Shown: piece by piece, positions 7,915 through 15,175 of the stretch | How the letters are laid out: each line of letters begins with the position of its first letter | How positions within the stretch are numbered: the first letter of the stretch is position 1 | From: Candidatus Sumerlaeota bacterium | GTDB taxonomy: Bacteria > CG03 > SLGR01 | Reading direction: 5' to 3' | DNA: 18,175 nucleotides | NCBI GenBank assembly: GCA_007136585.1 | Contig: SLGR01000055.1 | Location: forward strand, 1 to 18,175 | Notes under the pieces: model-generated | The model's input: only the letters and a program-made list of their open reading frames with translations | Databases searched by the model: none | What the model was told of the DNA's origin: nothing | Translations under genes and position numbers: made by a program

Positions 7915-8078
7915 CGAAAAATACCCACTACTACATTTGCAGTCTGCGGCGGTACGGGTTTCCGGGTTTGCTCCGTCCTTCGGACGGAACCCCTCGGAGC
8001 CGGAGGCGAGAATGAGGAAAACCGTGCCGCCGGGGGCTGACTCAGGACTTCAAACGTTTTTTGTGAGTCTATGCTCAT
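7911..8078 (-). CDS. Small hypothetical ORF spanning a palindromic element, coupled to aroK
   Basis: A 55-codon ORF (starts MSIDSQKTFEVLSQPP, ends TANVVVGIFR) fills the only sizeable spacer of the aro block. I do not recognise it. Its middle, rich in Pro, Ser and Arg (PPAPRGSVRRTEQTRKP), is encoded by the 86-bp palindromic element described separately, so only about the first 16 and last 10 residues come from unique sequence. In favour of translation: the stop overlaps the aroK ATG as ATGA, as in the rest of this operon, and aroK lacks its own ribosome site. Against: no clear ribosome site, low-complexity middle, no known relatives. It could extend upstream to 8132 inside aroC, but that part is antisense to nothing and simply a second frame of aroC. 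It may be a leader-like coupling ORF, a decayed gene, or chance. Confidence 0.35.
   Translation of the reverse strand: MSIDSQKTFEVLSQPPAARFSSFSPPAPRGSVRRTEQTRKPVPPQTANVVVGIFR
7947..8032. repeat. 86-bp palindromic (REP/MITE-like) element between aroC and aroK
   Basis: Outer arms 7947-7963 (CGGCGGTACGGGTTTCC) and 8016-8032 (GGAAAACCGTGCCGCCG) are inverted repeats matching at 15 of 17 positions. Inside is a perfect 7-bp hairpin TCCGTCC-TTC-GGACGGA (7972-7988), then a weaker stem CTCG/CGAG (7993-7996 with 8007-8010). The likely fold is a long stem topped by two hairpins. This architecture fits small dispersed palindromic elements moved in trans. I found no second copy in the window, so its status as a repeat family is inferred. 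No T-run follows, so it does not look like a simple terminator. Confidence 0.6.
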
Positions 8079-8097
8079 GGGCGTTTCATCTTCTTTC

Positions 8098-9258
8098 TCA
8101 GAAATTCCTGAGCTGCTCAAGGTAAGATTCATAGTTCCTCTTCATCTCCCCCACGGAATCCCCGCCGAACTTCTCTTTCAAGGCGCGGGCCACCTCAAGC
8201 GCGGTAGCGGCTTCCCCGACTATTCCCGCAGCAGGGACGGCGCAGACATCCGACCTTACTATTTCCGAGAGAACTTTTTCCTTGCTCTTCATATCAACGG
8301 ATTCAAGGGGTTTTCTAAGCGAGTTTATGGGTTTCATGGCGGCGCTGAGAATGATATCCTCCCCGTTTGTGATACCCCCTTCAAACCCGCCTGAGTTATT
8401 GCTGTTTCTCCTGAAGATACTCCTCTCCGGATCGTAGAGTATGGTATCGTGCATCTCAGACCCCGGCATCGCCGCGGCGCCGAAACCGGCACCAGCGCCT
8501 ACACCCTTTATAGCCTGTATGGACATAAGCGCAAAGGCCAGACGGGCGTCAAGCTTCATATCCCACTGGGTATGGGAACCAAGCCCGACCGGCACACCCC
8601 TTATTACGATAGTAAAAACTCCGCCCAGCGTATCCCCGTCTTCGGATGCCCGGTCAATCAGTTTCATCATCCCGGCCTCCGCGCCGCTATCCGGGCACCT
8701 TAAAGGAGAGCTGTCAACGGTCTCAGGGTCCAAAGCATCTGTATCCTTAATATCCGCGGATATATCTCCTATCCGGCAGGTGTAGCTTAGTACCGTTACC
8801 CCGAACTCTTCAAGAAGTTTCCGGGCCAGAGCCCCGGCCGCGACCCTGGCGGCTGTCTCGCGAGCGGAGGCCCTTTCAAGTATATCCCTCATATCCTCCC
8901 GGTTATATTTAAGCGCCCCGGCAAGATCGGCGTGCCCCGGCCGGGGTTTTGTAAGGTACTTCTCCCTGTCCCGGGAAGTTCCGGATATATCCATTATATC
9001 CCGGCAGTTATCCCAGTCCCGGTTCTTTACCGAAAGGCATACAGGGCTGCCTATGGTCTCTCCCCAGCGGATACCGGCTGTGATCTCCACCGTATCTTTT
9101 TCAATATCCATCCGGCCGCCCCGGCCGTACCCGGCCTGCCTCCTGGCCAGCTGGCGGTCTATATAACCGGGGGTTATCTTAAGCCCTGCGGGGATCCCGT
9201 CTATTATGGCGCTTACCGATTTCCCGTGAGATTCTCCGGCTGTCATATATCTAATCAT
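8098..9258 (-). CDS. aroC: Chorismate synthase
   Basis: AroC eliminates phosphate from EPSP to give chorismate, the last shared step to aromatic amino acids and folate; it needs reduced FMN. Length 386 aa, normal. It opens with MIRYMTAGESHGKSVSAIIDGIP, then RRQAGYGRGGRMDIEKD, KPRPGHADLAGALKY, DILERASARETAARVAAGA, and GFEGGITNGEDIILSAAMKPIN, all family signatures. In the last one the common form (R/K)AAMKPIST reads SAAMKPINS, a small change. The ATG sits 6 nt after AGGGTGG and overlaps the aroE stop by 8 nt. Confidence 0.97.
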   Translation of the reverse strand: MIRYMTAGESHGKSVSAIIDGIPAGLKITPGYIDRQLARRQAGYGRGGRMDIEKDTVEITAGIRWGETIGSPVCLSVKNRDWDNCRDIMDISGTSRDREKYLTKPRPGHADLAGALKYNREDMRDILERASARETAARVAAGALARKLLEEFGVTVLSYTCRIGDISADIKDTDALDPETVDSSPLRCPDSGAEAGMMKLIDRASEDGDTLGGVFTIVIRGVPVGLGSHTQWDMKLDARLAFALMSIQAIKGVGAGAGFGAAAMPGSEMHDTILYDPERSIFRRNSNNSGGFEGGITNGEDIILSAAMKPINSLRKPLESVDMKSKEKVLSEIVRSDVCAVPAAGIVGEAATALEVARALKEKFGGDSVGEMKRNYESYLEQLRNF

Positions 9259-10162
9259 CGCTGCCCACCCTTTCTTTAAGGTACCTGGTCATCTTCTCCT
9301 TAATCTTTCGCTGTTTCCGGGGATTTACCCTGCGCCTGTACCATATCTTGAAGGCCTCCAGTCCCTGGCCGGCCAGCATTCCGGCCCCGCCGGAATTACT
9401 AAGCCCCAGAGAACCGGCCTCCTTCAGGAGTTCGGTCCGGCGGTTATAAATAAGATCGTATACCGCAAGACCTCGGATCCTCTTAAGCAGCCCGGTTTCA
9501 ATGGGGGGTTCATCCCCTTCCCCCATCCCGGCCGGAGAGGCGTTTACAAGAATTGAGACTTTCCCAAGGATATCCCCGAAAGAGTCCGCGTCCTCCGCTG
9601 CGTAAACGGAAAGAGCTCCCGGAACCCGGCCAGCATCGGCTGCAAGTTCACGGGCCTTCTCACTCTCAATATCATAAAGATAAACCTCCCCGCTTAACTC
9701 GGAGGTCTCAGAAGCATAACGAAACGCTTCTATTACCGCGCGTGCTGCTCCGCCGCACCCTATAAGTGCCGCTTTCTTACCCGCCGGGTCAACCCCAAGG
9801 GAAGCCTTTATATCCTCAAGGAAACCCTTCCAGTCCGTATTAAACCCCGCAAGTTTCCCGTCCGGCTCTTTCCTGACCGTATTCACCGCTCCTACCCGGG
9901 CAGCAGCAGGGTCAACCTCATCAAGATACTCCATTACTGTCTGTTTATGAGGTATGGTTACGTTAAACCCCAGGCACGGGTTACTCCGCGCGTAATTCAT
10001 AAAACCCTGAAGCTCTCCGGCACCCCTGATCTCTCTCTTTATATACTTCCAGTCGAGACCCAGCGTATCATATATAACCTGATGCATTCCCGGAGAAAGA
10101 GAATGTTCAACGGGGCTGCCTATAAGAAAACAGGTATTTGCGTTCTTACCTTTTTCCGACAC
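9251..10162 (-). CDS. aroE: Shikimate 5-dehydrogenase
   Basis: AroE reduces 3-dehydroshikimate to shikimate with NADPH (step four). At 303 aa it is slightly longer than the usual 270-290 because of a basic C-terminal tail (RRRVNPRKQRKIKEKMTRYLKERVG). Motifs: GSPVEHSLSPGMHQ (substrate serines), FNVTIPHKQTVMEYLDEVD with the catalytic Lys, GAVNTVRKEPDGKLAGFNTDWKG with the catalytic Asp, the Rossmann loop LIGCGGAARAVIEA, NASPAGM, and the C-terminal GGAGMLAGQGLEAFKIW. The start is GTG, 24 nt after the small membrane protein gene; no strong ribosome site is visible. Confidence 0.96.
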   Translation of the reverse strand: MSEKGKNANTCFLIGSPVEHSLSPGMHQVIYDTLGLDWKYIKREIRGAGELQGFMNYARSNPCLGFNVTIPHKQTVMEYLDEVDPAAARVGAVNTVRKEPDGKLAGFNTDWKGFLEDIKASLGVDPAGKKAALIGCGGAARAVIEAFRYASETSELSGEVYLYDIESEKARELAADAGRVPGALSVYAAEDADSFGDILGKVSILVNASPAGMGEGDEPPIETGLLKRIRGLAVYDLIYNRRTELLKEAGSLGLSNSGGAGMLAGQGLEAFKIWYRRRVNPRKQRKIKEKMTRYLKERVGSDD

Positions 10163-10186
10163 GGCTAAAATACCCGAGGCATACCC

Positions 10187-10390
10187 CTACCACAGCGCAA
10201 GAAGAAGAAGCATCAATCCGGAAAAAATCAGTAAAACTCCCGTCTTTCTCCTGCTGATTATCAGGTGCCTGTCGCTGAAGAGATTATTCCTGCACCAGCT
10301 GTTGAAAGAAGAGACTTTATCAGGCCTGCAAAGGTACCCCGCGCCCAGAAGCAGCATAAAAAGACCTATAAAAAAACCGGCCGGTCTCAC
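10187..10390 (-). CDS. Small two-helix membrane protein of unknown function
   Basis: 67 residues, not recognised. Two hydrophobic stretches, about 5-21 (GFFIGLFMLLLGAGYL) and about 50-67 (TGVLLIFSGLMLLLLALW), flank a polar loop with RPDKVSSFNSWCRNNLFSDR and a basic HLIISRRK. Its shape is like short uncharacterised two-helix proteins with an LNRW-type loop found in many Gram-negative bacteria, but I cannot tie it to a named family. It is very probably real: GTG start with AAGGAG 5 nt upstream, GTGA overlap with the GNAT gene stop, and position inside a compact operon. The loop is expected in the cytoplasm by the positive-inside rule. Confidence 0.75.
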   Translation of the reverse strand: MRPAGFFIGLFMLLLGAGYLCRPDKVSSFNSWCRNNLFSDRHLIISRRKTGVLLIFSGLMLLLLALW

Positions 10391-10857
10391 CGCAGCTCCT
10401 TTACCATAAGGATTTCGTCACAATCCGGAAAATGCGGGCACTTTATGCACTCCGACCATATCTTATGAGGCATTGTATCTTTTTCTCCTATTTTAAAACC
10501 CAGTTTTTCAAAAAATCCGGGAACGTAAGTCAGCGCAAAGACCTTATTGATCTCAAGCTGCCCGCACTCGCTTATACAGGCCTCCACCAGTTCTCTGCCC
10601 AGCCCCTTGCTCATATGATCTTCACTTACCGCAAGGGATTTTATCTCCGCCATATCTTCCCATAGAGGATGAAGAGCGGCGCAGGCTATAACCTCTCCCT
10701 CACTTTCCACGACCCAGAAATCCCTTATGTTCTCATATATCTCGTTAAGGGATCTCTGGAGCATAAGGTTTTTAAGGGAAAAACTGTTAATAATCCCCTG
10801 TATCATCCTGGTATCACTAAGAGTGGCCTTTCTCATAATGTAGTTTTTTCTGTTCAT
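10387..10857 (-). CDS. ArgA-like GNAT N-acetyltransferase
   Basis: A 156-aa GNAT protein of the short N-acetylglutamate synthase-like type. Core starts at MRKATLSD (residue 8), with LMLQRSLNEIYENIRDFWVVE (31-51, the typical R-S-L-x-E-Y-E-x-I-R pattern), CAALHPLWEDMAEIKSLAV, the acetyl-CoA loop SKGLGRELV, FALTYVPGFFEKLGF and a C-terminal PHKIWSECIKCPHFPDCDE with four cysteines that recurs in this subfamily. Such single-domain proteins lacking the amino-acid-kinase half of classical ArgA are proposed to acetylate glutamate for arginine synthesis; activity here is inferred. No arginine genes are nearby. ATG overlaps the recN stop as ATGA; an internal ATG at codon 8 is an alternative start. Confidence 0.85.
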   Translation of the reverse strand: MNRKNYIMRKATLSDTRMIQGIINSFSLKNLMLQRSLNEIYENIRDFWVVESEGEVIACAALHPLWEDMAEIKSLAVSEDHMSKGLGRELVEACISECGQLEINKVFALTYVPGFFEKLGFKIGEKDTMPHKIWSECIKCPHFPDCDEILMVKELR

Positions 10858-12506
10858 TTTCTTTCTATGAGCCTGCGGGCATGTTTCAGGGGCATTTCTT
10901 TCTCTTTTCCCCCGAGCATCCTGGCAAGCTCCTCAACCCTGCCCTCCCTGTCAAGTTTTTCAATTACCGCCGCGGTGCTTCCTTCGCTTTTGCTTTTCCT
11001 CACGGAGAGATGAAGATCGGCTCTGCCGGCTATCTGGGGAAGGTGTGTTACCGAAATCACCAGATGATACCCGGCAAGGCGCCGCAGCTCTTCCGCCACC
11101 TCTTCCGCCGTATCGGCCCCTATCCCGGCATCAATCTCGTCAAAAATAAGGACCGGAACATCATCGGCCCCGGCCAGGGCGGATTTTACAGCAAGCATCA
11201 CACGTGATACCTCTCCTCCGGAAGCCACCCTTTTAAGGTCCATTTTGGAAGTGCCGGGATTTGTCTTGATTAGAAACTGTACGCGCGAACCTCCGGAAGG
11301 GCCGGGGTCTGACTTAATAACAACCGCCTCAAACTCCGCTCCTTCCATACCCAGCCGACCCAGTCTTCCGGTAACCTCGCCTGAAAGCTTTTCTGCGCCT
11401 TCGGAGCGTTTTTTAAAGAGCTTTAAAGAGTGTTTCTTATAACGTTTAAGCGCAGCAGAGGTCTCTTCTTCAAGTTTTTCAATGATATCACCAAACTCTT
11501 CAAACTCACGCAGCTGACGCTCTATACGGTCCCGGTAACTTAGGACTTCCTCAACACTCCCCCCGTATTTTCTCTTAAGTGTACTTATCCTGTCTCTCAG
11601 TTCAAGAATTTCCTCAAGCCTGCCCGGGGTTTCCGTATCATAATCAAGGCGCCCTCTCAGGAGTTCTCCGGTTGATTCACTCTCGGCCAGGGCAGCATTG
11701 AGAGATTCGCAGAGGGGTTTAAGGGAAGCATCTATACCTGCCAATTCCCCCGCCAGGGAGACAGCGGACGATAGGTTCTCCGTAACAGAACCTTCTGATT
11801 CATAGATCAGAGAATAAAGCTCTCCTATGCCGCGGCAGAGCGCCTCCGCGTTACTCAGAACGCGGTACTCGGCCTCAACTTCGTTCTCAATTCCGGGGCT
11901 CAGCTCCGCCGCATCTATCTCGTTTAGCTCAAAACTGAGCCTCTCGGCTTCCAGGCGGGTCTTCTCCTGCCGCTCCAGGAGCTGTTCTTTTTCCTTAACA
12001 GAGGATTCATACTCCTTCCAGGCCCCCGAGGTTTCTTTCAAAATATCCCCGCAGGAGATGTAATCATCCAGTATCTCAGTCTGTCTGGAAGGTTTCAGAA
12101 TATCCTGGTGCTGGTTCTGGGAATGAATATCCACGAGAAGCTCGCCCAGGTCTTTTATGGTGGCGAGGGTCACTCGCCTGTCATTTATATAACATTTGCT
12201 CCGGCCGGCTATCTCAAAGACCCTTCTTATGAAAAGCTCTCCGGGCTCAATCCCCAGCCCTTTAAGAAAGGAGCCTATCCTGCTCTCACCGGAACTCTCA
12301 CTAAAAACCGCCTCAACCTCGCAGTAACTCTCTCCCTCCCTCACTATCTCTCGCCCCACTCTCTCCCCGAGAACCATGCTAAGCGCGCCTATAAGAATGG
12401 ATTTCCCGGCTCCGGTCTCTCCCGTAATTACATTGAGCCCGGGTTCAACCTCCATAACAGCGTTCTCCAGCAGCGCAAAGTTCCGGATACTTAAACTTTC
12501 AAGCAC
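10854..12506 (-). CDS. recN: DNA repair protein RecN
   Basis: SMC-like ATPase for double-strand break repair. 550 aa, typical. Seen in order: SIRNFALLENAVMEVEPGLNVITGETGAGKSIL with Walker A near residues 30-38, DIHSQNQHQDIL (a RecN hallmark, about 130-142), a long coiled coil of Glu/Leu-rich sequence (about 155-350), the ABC signature RVASGGEVSRVMLAVKS, Walker B VLIFDEIDAGIGADTA, and the switch HLPQIAGRADLHLSV. The start is GTG with AAAGG immediately upstream and a 3-nt gap from the nadK stop. The nadK-recN neighbourhood is common in bacteria. No LexA-like operator is evident, since the gene has no upstream spacer. Confidence 0.97.
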   Translation of the reverse strand: MLESLSIRNFALLENAVMEVEPGLNVITGETGAGKSILIGALSMVLGERVGREIVREGESYCEVEAVFSESSGESRIGSFLKGLGIEPGELFIRRVFEIAGRSKCYINDRRVTLATIKDLGELLVDIHSQNQHQDILKPSRQTEILDDYISCGDILKETSGAWKEYESSVKEKEQLLERQEKTRLEAERLSFELNEIDAAELSPGIENEVEAEYRVLSNAEALCRGIGELYSLIYESEGSVTENLSSAVSLAGELAGIDASLKPLCESLNAALAESESTGELLRGRLDYDTETPGRLEEILELRDRISTLKRKYGGSVEEVLSYRDRIERQLREFEEFGDIIEKLEEETSAALKRYKKHSLKLFKKRSEGAEKLSGEVTGRLGRLGMEGAEFEAVVIKSDPGPSGGSRVQFLIKTNPGTSKMDLKRVASGGEVSRVMLAVKSALAGADDVPVLIFDEIDAGIGADTAEEVAEELRRLAGYHLVISVTHLPQIAGRADLHLSVRKSKSEGSTAAVIEKLDREGRVEELARMLGGKEKEMPLKHARRLIERK

Positions 12507-12509
12507 CTT

Positions 12510-13292
12510 TTACAGTCCCCAGTTCATCTTCCCGGAAAGAAGCGAGAAGAAATCCCGTCCGGATCTCGCCAGCTTCAGGCGGTAGGGAGAAGCCGTTACG
12601 GTAACGCTTCCCGGGACCTTTATTCTGCGCTGCACCTGTCCGTCCGAGGTAAGAAAAACCTCATCCCCCTCCATCAGGGCGGAGACCTCCAGCCTTCTGG
12701 AGTGTCTTATAACAAGAGAACGGGAATTAAGAGAATGGGGGTTGAGAGGAGTGACTATGATAACATTAAGATCCGGCTCAACCACGGGTCCGCCCGCGGC
12801 AAGGGAATAAGCGGTGGAGCCCGTAGGTGTAGAGATTATTATCCCGTCACCCTTTATACTGCTTACTAAATCCGAATCTATACTAAGCTTAAGGCTGATA
12901 ACCCTTGCCGTTTCTCCGTTCTTAATAACTATATCGTTAAGGGCAGGTGTCTCAAACCCTACGGCGGATGCGGAGAGCATCATACGCTCCTGAATCTCAA
13001 ACTCTCCCTTAAAGAGGCTTTCAATGTAATCGGAAATCTTCTCAGGCTCCTCCCCCATGAACCCCAGGGTGCCGGTATTTATATGGGCAAGCGGAACCCC
13101 GGCCGGACCCGCTTTCCTGGCGGCCTTGAGTACCGTCCCGTCTCCGCCCACGCTTAGGGCAAGGTCAGATCCGGAGACATCACCGCCTTCCTTGACCGCT
13201 ATGCCGGCTTCCTCCGCCTTATCTTTTATAAGGGAAGCTATACCGTCGGAGCGGTCCTTTCCGCTGTCGTAAAAGAGGCAGATGCGGTCCAT
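12510..13292 (-). CDS. nadK: NAD kinase
   Basis: Phosphorylates NAD to NADP, in effect supplying the NADPH used by AroE. 260 aa, within the shorter range of the family. Signatures are LALSVGGDGTVLKAAR (the GGDGT motif, about 47-62), NTGTLGFMG, ALNDIVIKNG (the usual NE reads ND), GDGIIISTPTGSTAYSLAAGGPVV and TPLNPHSLNSRSLVI. The ATG follows the lipoprotein gene stop by 2 nt, with AGG about 9 nt upstream, and recN follows after 3 nt. Confidence 0.95.
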   Translation of the reverse strand: MDRICLFYDSGKDRSDGIASLIKDKAEEAGIAVKEGGDVSGSDLALSVGGDGTVLKAARKAGPAGVPLAHINTGTLGFMGEEPEKISDYIESLFKGEFEIQERMMLSASAVGFETPALNDIVIKNGETARVISLKLSIDSDLVSSIKGDGIIISTPTGSTAYSLAAGGPVVEPDLNVIIVTPLNPHSLNSRSLVIRHSRRLEVSALMEGDEVFLTSDGQVQRRIKVPGSVTVTASPYRLKLARSGRDFFSLLSGKMNWGL

Positions 13293-13294
13293 TA

Positions 13295-14539
13295 CTAAAA
13301 CCTGCTGTCAACCGTATCAGAGCGGTTATCTTCAAAAGTATTCCCGCTCTGCTCGGGGCGGGAGTATTCCGAAATAAGCAGAGCGAACCTGTTTGCCCTG
13401 AAGGTATTCCCCGTTATAACCGGGGCAGAGCGGCCCTCAACCCTGGTTCCGTACTCATTCTCAAAGATACTGTTGGCCGTTATCTCCGGAGAAGAGTTTC
13501 CCGTTACCACGATTGCCGGACCGCTGCCGGTAAAATTATTTTCCGTTACAGAACCCGAGGCCCTCTCGCCGAAACTGGCCCCGGCGCCGTTTGCGCTGAA
13601 AAAATTTCCCCGTACCTCGGGTGAAGATTCGTCTACCGCCAGAATACCAACTATATTAGAGTGAAAATAATTATCGTTAATAAGGGGCGAGGACTCGTTC
13701 CAGCACCCCACCCCGGAGCCGTTTCCCGCCACGGTGCTCTTATATATTACCGGGGAGGACTCATTTCCGGAGGCTATGCCCACATTATTCCCCGAAACTT
13801 CCGAGCCGGATATCCTTCCTGCGCTTAACCCTTCAAAGAACACGCCCGCGGCGGAGTTATTGCGGACCACGCTTTCTTTTATAACAGGCGAGGCATATCC
13901 CGAAGCTCCTATACCGTACTTGGTGTTTTCAATCAATGCCCCGGCTATTGTGGGGGAGGCCCTGTCCCAGCACCCCACCCCGCCTGCCTCGGTATCTGTT
14001 ACCGTTAACCCGGTAATATCAGGGGACCGGAAATCATAGAGCCTTACACCTATATAACCGCCTTTAACCATAAGGTTCGCTATGGAAGAGTTTCCCTGGT
14101 TTCCTATAAAATTTATCCCTCCGGCCCGGGACGGGTCTCCGGAAGGAGCCTGCAGTACTACGGGGTTCTCCGGGGTTCCGCTGATATCAAGGTCCCCGGC
14201 AACAATTATCTCTATCCTTGACTCGCTGAAGAGGTCGTAAGTTCTTCCTTCCGAACTCCTCAGGTGCTGTATCTCGCTTTTTATTCTCCCGCCGGTATAA
14301 CGGATAAGAGTTCCGGGAAGTACGGTAAGTTTGACTCCCGGCTCAACATATATATCCCCCTCAAGAAGAACGCGACCCTGCCATATGGTATCGGAGCTTA
14401 TCCGGCCGTGAAACCTCTCACCCCTGAAACACCCGGAGAACAGTAAAGCGGTTAAGATAAGAAAAGCAGCGAAAAACCCTGCTCCTGAACCGGGTCTTCC
14501 GTATATATATTTAAAGCGGAAAGAAGATATATCTTCCAT
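13295..14539 (-). CDS. Right-handed parallel beta-helix lipoprotein
   Basis: About 414 aa. A basic N-terminus and hydrophobic helix end in LTALLFSGC, a plausible lipobox (Phe at -3 is unusual), so the protein is probably lipid-anchored in the envelope. It continues with a right-handed parallel beta-helix: after an IWQGRVLLEGDIYVEPGVKLTVLPGTLIRYTGG cap (pectate-lyase-like/PbH1 entry), about ten rungs of 22-24 residues follow, most ending in SSP or ASP plus Ile/Val and rich in Asn and Gly (for example SSPLINDNYFHSNIVGILAVDE). This is a NosD/CASH-like fold used for carbohydrate binding or processing, and no catalytic residues can be named. I prefer ATG at 14539; a TTG at 14566 is possible. AAGGAGG lies 14 nt upstream of the ATG, farther than usual. 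It is the first gene after the promoter at 14589-14618. Confidence 0.8.
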   Translation of the reverse strand: MEDISSFRFKYIYGRPGSGAGFFAAFLILTALLFSGCFRGERFHGRISSDTIWQGRVLLEGDIYVEPGVKLTVLPGTLIRYTGGRIKSEIQHLRSSEGRTYDLFSESRIEIIVAGDLDISGTPENPVVLQAPSGDPSRAGGINFIGNQGNSSIANLMVKGGYIGVRLYDFRSPDITGLTVTDTEAGGVGCWDRASPTIAGALIENTKYGIGASGYASPVIKESVVRNNSAAGVFFEGLSAGRISGSEVSGNNVGIASGNESSPVIYKSTVAGNGSGVGCWNESSPLINDNYFHSNIVGILAVDESSPEVRGNFFSANGAGASFGERASGSVTENNFTGSGPAIVVTGNSSPEITANSIFENEYGTRVEGRSAPVITGNTFRANRFALLISEYSRPEQSGNTFEDNRSDTVDSRF

Positions 14540-14588
14540 ATATTCTACTCTGGCCTCCTTCGGCAACTATAACCCTGCGGCAAAGTAA

Positions 14589-14618
14589 AATATACCATAA
14601 CCTCAGTTATATTTTCAA
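14589..14618 (-). promoter_or_regulatory. Sigma70-type promoter upstream of the lipoprotein-nadK-recN-aro run
   Basis: On the minus strand, -35 TTGAAA (14613-14618) and -10 TATATT (14589-14594), each 5/6 to consensus, are separated by 18 nt; the -10 is preceded by TGG, giving an extended -10. The -35 overlaps the rsmD stop. Start of transcription would fall near 14582, about 40 nt before the lipoprotein ATG. Confidence 0.6.
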
Positions 14619-15163
14619 GCGGTATCCTTAACGAAAAAATCCAGGGCTGTGATACCGTAAACCCTGGAATCTATTTTACGGTACCCGGAATTATCCACAT
14701 CTTCTTTTCTGTGGTGCTGGATCACAACCAGGTTATCCTCTGACGCGATCCCGGCCTCCAGGCAGTGTCTTAATATACCGGACGAAAGATTACCCCTGTA
14801 CGGGGGGCCGGCAAATATTATATCAGGAGAGATACCGGAGGGATAGAACCCGAAGACATCGGACTCATATACCTCTATGCGGTCACGCAGACCCAGCTTA
14901 TCCGCATTCCTGTATATAAGCCCCAGGGACCGGGGATCCTTCTCTACCATAACCGCCCGCGAAGCTCCGCGGGAGAGGGCTTCAAATGAAACGTTTCCGG
15001 TCCCGGCAAACAGATCAAGGAAAAGAGAACCGGGGACTCTGGCGGAAATTATAGAGAAAAGAGACTCCTTGATACGCCCGGAAAGGGGCCTCAGCGATTT
15101 TCCCGGAAGAGACTCAAGTTTCCTGTTTTTAAAATCCCCTGCCGTAATCCTGAGTTCTGTCAA
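14615..15163 (-). CDS. rsmD: 16S rRNA (guanine(966)-N(2))-methyltransferase RsmD
   Basis: Methylates G966 (E. coli numbering) of 16S rRNA in the small subunit, using SAM. 182 aa, normal. The N-terminus ITAGDFKNRKLESLPGKSLRPLSGRIKESLFSII is the RsmD hallmark, then the SAM-binding LFLDLFAGTGNVSFEALSRGA, the acidic motif VMVEKDPRSL and the catalytic motif. That last motif reads DIIFAGPPYRG, whereas the family has (D/N)PPY: the Asp/Asn is Gly here (codon GGC, one base from GAC). The start is TTG with a strong GAGGGG 6 nt upstream. A promoter-like site overlaps its end. What the change does to activity is unknown. Confidence 0.9.
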   Translation of the reverse strand: MTELRITAGDFKNRKLESLPGKSLRPLSGRIKESLFSIISARVPGSLFLDLFAGTGNVSFEALSRGASRAVMVEKDPRSLGLIYRNADKLGLRDRIEVYESDVFGFYPSGISPDIIFAGPPYRGNLSSGILRHCLEAGIASEDNLVVIQHHRKEDVDNSGYRKIDSRVYGITALDFFVKDTA

Positions 15164-15175
15164 AGTACGCCCCTC

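Noticed and set aside
7972-7988. Rho-independent terminator from the TCCGTCC/GGACGGA hairpin
   Set aside because: No T-run on either strand after the hairpin; better explained as part of the larger palindromic element.
7403-8125. Long plus-strand open frame (240 codons) opposite aroK and the spacer
   Set aside because: It is antisense to aroK with Ser/Pro/Arg-rich composition, no family motifs and no ribosome site; aroK motifs on the other strand are unambiguous.
14589-14612. Possible terminator after rsmD (ATAAC-TGAG-GTTAT followed by TTTT)
   Set aside because: Stem is only 5 bp and A/T-rich, and the same bases form a better promoter.
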